A stretch of 30,821 bases of DNA from a bacterium (GTDB lineage: Bacteria > Planctomycetota > J058 > JAJDCP01), in the NCBI GenBank assembly GCA_030428695.1, contig JAUIEM010000063.1, positions 1 to 30,821 of the forward strand. Reading direction: 5' to 3'. The notes under the pieces were generated by a model, which saw nothing but the letters and a program-made list of their open reading frames with translations, had not been told where the DNA came from and did no database searches. The position numbers were made by a program, and so were the translations under genes. Positions 25,202-30,821 of the stretch are shown here, one piece after another (position 1 is the stretch's first letter; each line of letters starts with the position of its first letter).

Positions 25202-25230
25202 TTGTTCCTCGCTTCGAATGCGGATACGCT
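25202..25230 (+). promoter_or_regulatory. Housekeeping promoter for the thioredoxin-like gene
   Basis: TTGTTC, a 17-base spacer, TACGCT, starting eight bases after the deaminase stop. The start point would be near 25237, giving a leader of about 146 bases. Confidence 0.5.
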
Positions 25231-25234
25231 CGAC

Positions 25235-25328
25235 CCCGTCTAGACGACGGGAGCGCGCGGGTTCCCGGGAACCGATCCCGGCTGCCGGCCGTTTTCGACT
25301 ACACGACCTGGAGGGAGCGTCCCGCCAG
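25235..25328 (+). promoter_or_regulatory. Palindrome-rich leader of the thioredoxin-like gene
   Basis: Three inverted repeats lie between the promoter and the gene: CCCGTC-N5-GACGGG (25235-25251), the perfect 14-base palindrome GGTTCCCGGGAACC (25260-25273), and an interrupted pair CTGG..GGGA/TCCC..CCAG (25308-25328). The first could also serve as a weak terminator of the preceding operon, but no T run follows. Operator or RNA structure are both possible. I match it to no known riboswitch. Confidence 0.35.
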
Positions 25329-25382
25329 CGTCTTCCGCTTCGCCCCATCCACGCCTCCCTGCCGAGGCTCGAGGAGACCCCG

Positions 25383-26237
25383 ATGAAGTCACTGTTGTCC
25401 GTGTGCCTGTGCGCGTTGCTGCTCGCCGCGCCGACCTTCGGCCAGGAAGAGAGCGAGCTCGAGAAAGCCTATGCCGAGGTCCAGGCGACCCTGGAGAAGA
25501 TCCAGTCCGGCGAGCTGGGCGAGGACGAGTGGAAGGCCGAGGTCGACAAGATCTACGGACAGTGCGAGGCCTTCCTCGACGCCCACATGGCCGAAGCGAA
25601 CGAAGACCAGCTCGGCATGACCGCCGGGATCTGGTTCGAGGTCGCGATGATGAACAAGGTCGACAAGGAGCAGATCCGCGCCCGGATCGCCGCCGTGCGC
25701 GCCCTCGAGACCGTCCCCGAGGGCATCGAGGAGATGCTCGCCCACAACGAGACCCTGCTCAACGCCCCGGGCGTCGGTGAGGCCTGCCCGGCCTGGTCGG
25801 CGGTCGACGTCCACAGCGACGAGCAGGTCACCAACGAGACCCTCGCGGGCAAGCTGGTGTTGATCGACTTCTGGGCCGTCTGGTGCGGTCCCTGCAAGGG
25901 CCTGATGCGCGACCGCCTCGCCCCGCTGCACGAGAAGTACGCGGACAACGAGAACTTCGTCCTGCTCGGCATGGGCGTCAGCTGGAATGAGACCGCCGAG
26001 GCCCAGGCCGAGTACGGCAAGAAGATGGGCTACGAGTGGAAGAAGGTCCACGACAGCACCGGTGAGGTCGCCGAGACCTTCGCCGTCCAGGGCATCCCGC
26101 ACCTGGTCCTCGTCGACACCGACGGCACCGTCCTCGAGGTCGGCAGCGGCTGGGCCGTGATCGACAACGTCGAGAAGATCCTCGCCGAGCGCCTCGACGG
26201 CGCCGAGGAAGGCCAGGACGCGCCCGAAGAGGAGTAG
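25383..26237 (+). CDS. Secreted thioredoxin-like (TlpA-type) protein
   Basis: A 284-residue protein. The frame is open from 25218, but GGAG six bases before 25383 and the signal peptide MKSLLSVCLCALLLAAPTFG fix the start. Residues about 22-130 are an acidic helical region of unknown role. Residues about 133-270 are a thioredoxin fold: WCGPC (167-171) with both redox cysteines and the cis-Pro in QGIPHLVLVD. It should act outside the cytoplasmic membrane as a thiol-disulfide oxidoreductase, probably reducing. The last 20 residues are acidic (EEGQDAPEEE). It is followed by a strong terminator. Its partner is unknown and it stands alone transcriptionally. Confidence 0.88.
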   Translation: MKSLLSVCLCALLLAAPTFGQEESELEKAYAEVQATLEKIQSGELGEDEWKAEVDKIYGQCEAFLDAHMAEANEDQLGMTAGIWFEVAMMNKVDKEQIRARIAAVRALETVPEGIEEMLAHNETLLNAPGVGEACPAWSAVDVHSDEQVTNETLAGKLVLIDFWAVWCGPCKGLMRDRLAPLHEKYADNENFVLLGMGVSWNETAEAQAEYGKKMGYEWKKVHDSTGEVAETFAVQGIPHLVLVDTDGTVLEVGSGWAVIDNVEKILAERLDGAEEGQDAPEEE

Positions 26238-26270
26238 GCTCGTCCTCTTCCAACGCTCTGGCGATCGAGC

Positions 26271-26300
26271 AGACCCCGGCGCAGGCCGGGGTCTTTCGTT
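26271..26300 (+). terminator. Rho-independent terminator
   Basis: AGACCCCGGC, loop GCAG, GCCGGGGTCT: a perfect ten-base-pair stem followed by TTCGTT. It terminates the thioredoxin-like gene. The complementary side has no T run after the stem. Confidence 0.85.
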
Positions 26301-26322
26301 ATGAACACGAGTCTCGGGCTAG

Positions 26323-27072
26323 TCAGCGCTTCTCGGGCATCTGGGCCAGGAAGCTGAGCACCTTTTCGGTGGGCACGCTGCCGTAGATCTTGGACGCATT
26401 GGATTCCGTGTAGGACGGCGGCTCACTGCCGGAGAAGCTGCGCTCGAAGAAGGTGATCCCGTCGGCCAGGTTGTGCACCTGCACGATGAAATGCCACTGG
26501 TAGCCCGGCGTCCCGTCGTCGTAGTGGCCGATGATCTCCGCGTGGCGGATGATGTGGACGACGGTCTGGACCTCAGCCGCGGACTGGGGAAGCAGGCTCT
26601 CGGGGAGCTCGAAGATCAGGCCATCGAAGTCCCTGCCCTCCGGATCGACCAGCACCATCTTGCCACGCCGGTACGGGTCCTCGTCGCTGAGCTCTCCTCC
26701 GGCATGGAGGTAGGTCTCCAGCTGCGCGCGCAGCCCGCGATCGACGAGCAGGCTCTCGCGCGCCGCCTCCTTCTTGAGCTCGCCGACCATGAAGACCAGC
26801 CCGAAGCTCCCGCCGGCGAGCAGCACGCACAGCAGGATCTGGGCCCGGACCCCGCAGCCGCGGCCGACCCCGCCCTTGAACACGCAGACCAGCCAGGCGA
26901 TCCCGATCAGCGCGGCGAAGATCCCGGCCTTCGGGGTCGGATCGTCGCCGATTCCGGTCGTCGACCAGGCCATCCCGGCGCCGATGCCGACGAGCACGAG
27001 GTTGACCATCAACCCCTTGACGAACCATCCCCCGCTCCCGCCCTGCTGCGGGACCGTATCCATCTCTTCCAC
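26323..27072 (-). CDS. Hypothetical membrane protein, three TM helices
   Basis: A 249-residue protein. GTG at 27072 is taken as the start because a purine-rich GGGGGAAGAGAA lies before it; the ATG at 27063 (three codons in) is the alternative. Three hydrophobic helices (LMVNLVLVGIGAGMAWS, IFAALIGIAWLVCVF, ILLCVLLAGGSFGLVFMVGEL) are followed by a soluble domain of about 145 residues with VVHIIRHAEIIGHYDDGTPG and YQWHFIVQVHNL. No known family recognised. It is probably the second gene of an operon with the HEAT-like gene at 27245, separated by the MITE-like element. Confidence 0.7.
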   Translation of the reverse strand: MEEMDTVPQQGGSGGWFVKGLMVNLVLVGIGAGMAWSTTGIGDDPTPKAGIFAALIGIAWLVCVFKGGVGRGCGVRAQILLCVLLAGGSFGLVFMVGELKKEAARESLLVDRGLRAQLETYLHAGGELSDEDPYRRGKMVLVDPEGRDFDGLIFELPESLLPQSAAEVQTVVHIIRHAEIIGHYDDGTPGYQWHFIVQVHNLADGITFFERSFSGSEPPSYTESNASKIYGSVPTEKVLSFLAQMPEKR

Positions 27073-27093
27073 TTCTCTTCCCCCTTCTGGGCG

Positions 27094-27240
27094 CTGTCAG
27101 GCAACGAGTCCTCGTCTCCCTGGCCCTCGCCGCTGCTCGCTGCGTCGCTCGTCGCCCGAATACAGCCCGTATGCGAGCTCCTCGCTCCTTGCCATCGACG
27201 ACGATGCCTCACCGAAAAGCAAGGATTTGTTGCCTGACAG
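27094..27240. mobile_element. MITE-like element with terminal inverted repeats
   Basis: Two 18-base ends, CTGTCAGGCAACGAGTCC (27094-27111) and the reverse complement of CTGTCAGGCAACAAATCC (27223-27240), agree at 15 of 18 positions, the outer 12 exactly. They enclose about 110 bases without a gene; a short hairpin (ATAC-AGCCC-GTAT) lies in the middle, with partial pairing outwards. No transposase is nearby and no clear target-site duplication is visible. It has inserted directly after a stop codon, between two minus-strand genes. Confidence 0.5.
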
Positions 27241-27244
27241 TCCC

Positions 27245-27916
27245 TTAGACGTGCAGAGGCCGCGGGTAGTCGAATCCCGGCGGCTCGTGGCCGCTGATCT
27301 GGTACGGGTAGCGCTCGCCGACCTCGGCCCACCAGGCCCGCCAGGGCGCCCTCTCCTCGCCGAAGGTCCGGCCGCTCAGCTTGCGCAGGGCCTCGGTGAC
27401 CGACGGCCGCAGGGTCTCCTCTTCGCGCTCCAAGCCACCCATCAGCGCGCCGGCCGCGCGCCGGTCGCGGAGCTGCGCGAGGGCCCAGTAGGCCGCCCGC
27501 CGGGTCGACTCCACGTCGCTCTTCAGCATCGCGACGACCTTCGGGGTCGCCTGGGGATCGCCGTGCTCGCCGAGCACCTCGAGCACCCTGTAGGCGACGC
27601 CGGCGTCGCGGTTGGGCAGGAGCGCGAGCAGGCGCGGCAGCAGGTTCTCGGCGACGAGCTGGATGCGGGCTCGGGCAGCGGGCCACCGCTCCTTCGGGGC
27701 GCTCAGCCCGTCGAGGGCCAACGCCAGCGAGGCGCTCTTGCCGACGACGAGCACGATACCGAGCACGCCCGCCAGCACCACCAGGCCCATGCCGAAGGTG
27801 CGCATCGAGACCAGCCCGTTGAGCAGACCCCAGGCCAGGCTGAGGAAGACGATCAGCGGGACCACGATCGCGAGCGACCACCAGGGGTTGGGGTGCGGTT
27901 CCTTGCGTTCGGGCAT
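27245..27916 (-). CDS. Membrane protein with HEAT-like repeats
   Basis: A 223-residue protein, MPERKEPHPN start, with two TM helices (WWSLAIVVPLIVFLSLAW; GMGLVVLAGVLGIVLVVG). The remaining 140 residues resemble HEAT or PBS-lyase-type repeats (VAYRVLEVLGEHGDPQATPKV, RRAAYWALAQLRDRRAAGAL, LRPSVTEALRKLSG), which usually bind proteins. The C-terminus is Trp/Tyr-rich. Function unknown. A good promoter lies 49 bases upstream. The MITE-like element begins four bases after its stop. Confidence 0.78.
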   Translation of the reverse strand: MPERKEPHPNPWWSLAIVVPLIVFLSLAWGLLNGLVSMRTFGMGLVVLAGVLGIVLVVGKSASLALALDGLSAPKERWPAARARIQLVAENLLPRLLALLPNRDAGVAYRVLEVLGEHGDPQATPKVVAMLKSDVESTRRAAYWALAQLRDRRAAGALMGGLEREEETLRPSVTEALRKLSGRTFGEERAPWRAWWAEVGERYPYQISGHEPPGFDYPRPLHV

Positions 27917-27964
27917 CGTTCGCTCCGTGCGGGTCGCCGCCAGGGGTCGATGGGCTCAGCGCCT

Positions 27965-27993
27965 ACAGTAGCAGACCTGGGGGGGTCGCTCAA
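27965..27993 (-). promoter_or_regulatory. Housekeeping promoter for the 27916 gene
   Basis: On the minus strand: TTGAGC, a 17-base spacer, TACTGT. The start point would be near 27958, about 42 bases before the ATG. Confidence 0.5.
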
Positions 27994-28022
27994 CTCGGGA
28001 GGGGCGACCGGCGCGCGCGGTC

Positions 28023-28045
28023 AGCGGGCCGCGACCAGGCCCGCT
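28023..28045 (-). terminator. Hairpin at the end of the 28045 gene, possible terminator
   Basis: AGCGGGCC, seven-base loop, GGCCCGCT: an eight-base-pair stem that begins at the stop codon. There is no T run, so termination is uncertain. Confidence 0.3.
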
Positions 28046-30033
28046 CAGGGACGCCCGTCGTCGCCCTGCCCTGCCGTGGGCGCCAGGTGCGCGGCGAGTG
28101 CCGGCACCGTCTGGAGGTTGCGCAGCGCCCGCGGATACAGCGCGTGGCCGGCTTCGGCCGCGAGGGCCTCCCGGAAGGCGGCGGGATCGACGTCGAGACC
28201 CCCCCGGCCGTGGTGCGTCCAGCGGCTCACGATTCCCTCTGCCAGACACTGGACCAGGGAGAACCCGTCAAACTCTGCCCGGCGCGCGAAGAGCTCGGAG
28301 AAGGCCTCCTTGTCTCCCCAGTGGGCGAGCAGCAGCAGGGCTGTCATCAGCTCGGGTCTGCTCCCCGCCCGCTCGTACTCCTCGCGCAGGCCGCGGAGGA
28401 TGGCTCCGCGCCCGTCATCCCGAGGAACGAACAGCCTGTGTGCGAGGCTCTGCACGTCCGCGCCGGCAGCGCAGATCGCGCGCAGGATGGTGTCGAGCTC
28501 TACCGCGCTCGGCTCCTCGTTGCGGTCGAGGCGCCAATGCACGAGGATGGCCGAGCCTTGCGCAGAAACGCAGCGGGGCAGGGCCTCGACGAGCGCGGCA
28601 GGCGGCAGCTCCCTGCAACATTCCTGGCCGACGCCTCTAATCATGACCTCGACAAGCAGGTCACGGCGCGCGTTCCGCCTCGGAAAGCGGGCGCTGGCCA
28701 CCACGTCGGCGAGCAGCGCCGGATCGGGGTCCGGCATCTGGTCGACGGCATAGCAGAGGTCGGTCGCCAGCCAACCGGTCCAGTCTCCCGCCCACCCCGC
28801 CCGACCCAGCGAACCGACCAGGCCCGCCAGCATCCGCAACCGGCTGGGGCCGTGGGCGAAGCCCGCGCAGAGCGGCAGCAGCACCAGGCCGAACAGCCAG
28901 GGGAGGCTGCGCGCGAGCCGCCGCTCGCCTCGGCCTGGGGCTGCCTCCTCAGGCCCCGGCCCGGCACGGCCGAGCGCGGGCCCCTCCGCGTGGGCGACGA
29001 GCCACAGCCCCTGCTGACGCAGACGACCCGTCACGGCGAGCAGGGGCAGCGCGACCAGCAGGCTGCCGCCGGCGACGCACAGCCACAGGCGGGTGTCGAT
29101 CGTGTCCCCAGAGCCGACGCAGAGCTCGAGCAGGGCCGCCGCCAGCGTCGCCAGACCCGCCAGTCCGGTGAAGACCCGCGCCAGCATCCAGACGAGCGTG
29201 GCGCTGCGCCGCACGCCCGCGCCGTCGGGCGCCGTCCCCGCATGACGCCCAGCTGCCTGGCCGGCGAGCGCACACTGCAAGGCCATCGTGCGCAGGTACA
29301 GCATGCCGAGCGCGGCCGACCAGACCGCCGCGGCCAGGCAGAGCAGGCAGAGGGTCGTCGCCAGCGCGTGCGCGGCGGAGAAGTAGCGCTGCAGGTCGAG
29401 ATAGCGCCCCAGCGCCAGGACACATAGAGAGCCGACTCCCGTCCACAGGCCTGCGAACATGCAGAGGCCACTGCGTCGCGCCCGGCGGACCCACGCGCCG
29501 CGCTCCTCGGCCGTCTTCCCGCTCGTTTCCGGGGCCAGGGCGGCGAGCGCCCGAGGCTGGGTGGACAGCCAGCGACCCAGCCCGCCGACGAACAGGGCCG
29601 CGGCCACGCTCAGCGAGAGCAGCACCACGGCGGCCTCGGCCTCCGCCGCAGGCCAGCCGTCCGCCCGCGCCGCGCCTGGCTCGACGAACAGGCCCCTCGC
29701 CATCGGGAAGGCCCAGGCCGCCAGCGCCAGCCCCGCCGCCAGCCCGGGCAAAGCCAGGAGGAGATCGACCCAGCGCCGGACGGGTGGAGGTGGCGCTCCG
29801 GCGAGCAGCTGTCGCCATCGGCGGCGTTGACGCCAAAGCCCCCAAGGAAGCGTGGCGGCGGCCAGAGCCGACAGCGCCAGCGTCACGGCCACCGCCGCCT
29901 GCACCTCCGCCCCGCGCGCACCTTGCCGGAGTGAGAGCCGTGCGAAGAGCAGCAAGCCCAACCCTACCGCGGAGAGACCGCCGAGCCATCCCAGGCTCCG
30001 GTCCCACACATGCAGCTCGGCAGGACGGCTCAT
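28045..30033 (-). CDS. Large membrane protein, about nine TM helices
   Basis: A 662-residue protein. The frame extends up to 30210, but GAGGAG seven bases before the ATG at 30033 fixes the start (MSRPAELHVWDRS). About nine hydrophobic helices are visible, for example LGGLSAVGLGLLLFARLSL, AVTLALSALAAATLPWGLW, LLALPGLAAGLALAAWAF and LPWLFGLVLLPLCAGFA. The last about 220 residues are a cytosolic, helical, possibly HEAT-like domain (PALLADVVASARFPRRNARR, LMTALLLLAHWGDKEAF). I do not recognise a transporter family. A close sigma-54 promoter match lies at 30092, so its expression is probably activator-dependent. Confidence 0.75.
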   Translation of the reverse strand: MSRPAELHVWDRSLGWLGGLSAVGLGLLLFARLSLRQGARGAEVQAAVAVTLALSALAAATLPWGLWRQRRRWRQLLAGAPPPPVRRWVDLLLALPGLAAGLALAAWAFPMARGLFVEPGAARADGWPAAEAEAAVVLLSLSVAAALFVGGLGRWLSTQPRALAALAPETSGKTAEERGAWVRRARRSGLCMFAGLWTGVGSLCVLALGRYLDLQRYFSAAHALATTLCLLCLAAAVWSAALGMLYLRTMALQCALAGQAAGRHAGTAPDGAGVRRSATLVWMLARVFTGLAGLATLAAALLELCVGSGDTIDTRLWLCVAGGSLLVALPLLAVTGRLRQQGLWLVAHAEGPALGRAGPGPEEAAPGRGERRLARSLPWLFGLVLLPLCAGFAHGPSRLRMLAGLVGSLGRAGWAGDWTGWLATDLCYAVDQMPDPDPALLADVVASARFPRRNARRDLLVEVMIRGVGQECCRELPPAALVEALPRCVSAQGSAILVHWRLDRNEEPSAVELDTILRAICAAGADVQSLAHRLFVPRDDGRGAILRGLREEYERAGSRPELMTALLLLAHWGDKEAFSELFARRAEFDGFSLVQCLAEGIVSRWTHHGRGGLDVDPAAFREALAAEAGHALYPRALRNLQTVPALAAHLAPTAGQGDDGRP

Positions 30034-30091
30034 GATGGCACTCCTCGGCCCAGCGGGCTCGACGCGAAGCGAGCGGCTCCTCAGAGGGCGC

Positions 30092-30107
30092 TGCAAAGTC
30101 CGTGCCC
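30092..30107 (-). promoter_or_regulatory. Sigma-54 promoter for the large membrane protein gene
   Basis: On the minus strand GGGCACGGACTTTGCA matches TGGCACG-N4-TTGCW at every position except the first. The start point would be near 30081, about 48 bases before the ATG at 30033. The gene just upstream is itself a sigma-54 activator. The rest of 30034-30289 shows only short palindromes, such as CCGGCGCCGG at 30157. Confidence 0.6.
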
Positions 30108-30116
30108 GCGGGCACG
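30101..30116. promoter_or_regulatory. 16-base perfect palindrome overlapping the -24 element
   Basis: CGTGCCCGCGGGCACG is fully self-complementary and covers the GGCACG of the sigma-54 site. It could be a repressor operator or chance in GC-rich DNA. Confidence 0.3.
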
Positions 30117-30289
30117 TCCCCATCCGTGCAGCTTCGACAAGAGGCGCGCTGGAGAACCGGCGCCGGACGGATTTACAGGTTGACACCCTGGACGAGGGGC
30201 CTGGCGGCAAAGGGCGATGGCAAGGAGGCGAAAGTGGAGGTCATCCCCTCTGCATCAGCCGGGTGCATAGACCATGGCCAGCGCCGGCC

Positions 30290-30821
30290 CTACGCGATCT
30301 TGAACTTTTCGAGCTTGCGGTACAGGCTGCGGAGGCTGATCCCCAGCTCCCGGGCGGTCTGCGTCTTGTTGCCCCCGCAGCGCCGCAGGGTCTGGTCGAT
30401 GTGGTCGCGCTCGACCTCTTCGAGGGTGCCGACCGCGGCCGGCGCCACTCCGCCCTCGCGGGCGACGCTGGGGCTGGCCTTGAGGTTGGGGAAGTCCGAC
30501 ACGGTCAGGTTCTCCCCCCGGCACAGGATCTGGGCGCGCTCGAGCAGGTTGGCGAGCTCGCGGATGTTGCCGGGCCAGTCGTAGTCCTGCAGCATCTGCA
30601 TCGCCCGTGGGTCGATCGCGAAGCGCACTCCGGTCAGGGCCGGGCGGTTGGTCAGGAAGTGGTCGACCAGCAGCGGGATGTCGCTCTTGCGCTCGCGCAG
30701 GCTCGGCACGGCGATGTGCAGGACGTTCAGGCGGTAGTACAGGTCTTCGCGGAAGCGGCCGGCCTCGACCTCGGCCTTGCAGTCCTTGTTCGTCGCGGCC
30801 AGGATCCGCACGTCGACCTTG
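30290..30821 (-). CDS. Sigma-54 activator (NtrC type), C-terminal part
   Basis: The 5' part lies beyond the right edge; the frame is open to 30821 (an apparent start at 30811 is an internal GTG). The visible 177 residues begin KVDVRILAATNKD, followed by GRFREDLYYRLNVLHIAVPSLRER with both arginine fingers, the AAA+ lid (MLQDYDWPGNIRELANLLERA), a linker, and a Fis-type helix-turn-helix at the end (NKTQTARELGISLRSLYRKLEKF). It is a typical bacterial enhancer-binding protein; its sensor domain is not visible. It likely controls nearby sigma-54 promoters such as that at 30092. Confidence 0.93.
   Translation of the reverse strand, partial: KVDVRILAATNKDCKAEVEAGRFREDLYYRLNVLHIAVPSLRERKSDIPLLVDHFLTNRPALTGVRFAIDPRAMQMLQDYDWPGNIRELANLLERAQILCRGENLTVSDFPNLKASPSVAREGGVAPAAVGTLEEVERDHIDQTLRRCGGNKTQTARELGISLRSLYRKLEKFKIA

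Noticed and set aside
27094..27240. Integron attC site
   Set aside because: The ends do not fit the RYYYAAC/GTTRRRY core sites, and no integrase or cassette array is present; a MITE-like element explains the inverted repeats better.
30180..30185. Perfect TTGACA on the plus strand
   Set aside because: No -10 element at 16-18 bases and no credible plus-strand gene downstream.

Overview
The window is a dense, GC-rich bacterial chromosome segment with no rRNA, tRNA, CRISPR array or transposase that I could recognise. The mix suggests Planctomycetota, with Myxococcota as an alternative. The pointers are a Ser/Thr protein kinase with DWG in place of DFG and a membrane-spanning sensor half, an FHA-domain sigma-54 activator, WGR, TPR and HEAT-repeat proteins, and a secreted thioredoxin-like protein. 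This is inferred from gene content only.

Layout. 1-1409 (minus): a two-gene operon of unrecognised proteins, the second running off the left edge. 1593-4963 (plus): a NodU/CmcH-type carbamoyltransferase and two family-2 glycosyltransferases, a glycan-decorating module. 5015-7672 (plus): a transmembrane Ser/Thr kinase. 7736-8882 (plus): a dyad, a close sigma-54 promoter match, a 24-residue peptide gene and a bicupin gene. 8631-11811 (minus): a WGR/TPR protein and a YkgJ-type cysteine-cluster protein. 12000-15155 (plus): a sigma-54 activator with FHA sensor, a degenerate kinase-like membrane protein, and a secreted protein with its own sigma-54-like promoter. 15208-16239 (minus): a two-TM sensor-like protein that shares the kinase's juxtamembrane module. 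16434-17827 (plus): a RibE-RibB fusion behind a structured leader. 17828-20393 (plus): modABC. 20390-25193 (plus): a five-gene operon starting with tryptophan 2,3-dioxygenase and ending with 2-aminomuconate-semialdehyde dehydrogenase and aminomuconate-deaminase homologues. 25202-26300 (plus): a secreted thioredoxin-like protein with a long leader and a clear terminator. 26323-30033 (minus): three membrane proteins, with a MITE-like element between two of them. 30290-30821 (minus): the C-terminal part of a second sigma-54 activator.

How the parts may work together. A kinase that phosphorylates threonines, an FHA domain that reads phosphothreonine, and sigma-54-type promoters in front of four transcription units suggest a Ser/Thr-phosphorylation-to-sigma-54 circuit. 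Two of the four promoter matches (7773 and 30092) are near-consensus; those at 12000 and 14228 are weaker. Housekeeping-type promoters of the form TTGNNN-N16-18-TANNNT (once TTGNNN with CAGAAT) precede most other operons and help fix starts. The least ordinary items are the sigma-54/micro-peptide/bicupin unit, the pseudokinase beside the FHA activator, the RibE-RibB fusion, and the kynurenine-type operon in which a luciferase-like flavoenzyme and an unusual SDR sit where the middle-pathway genes would be expected.
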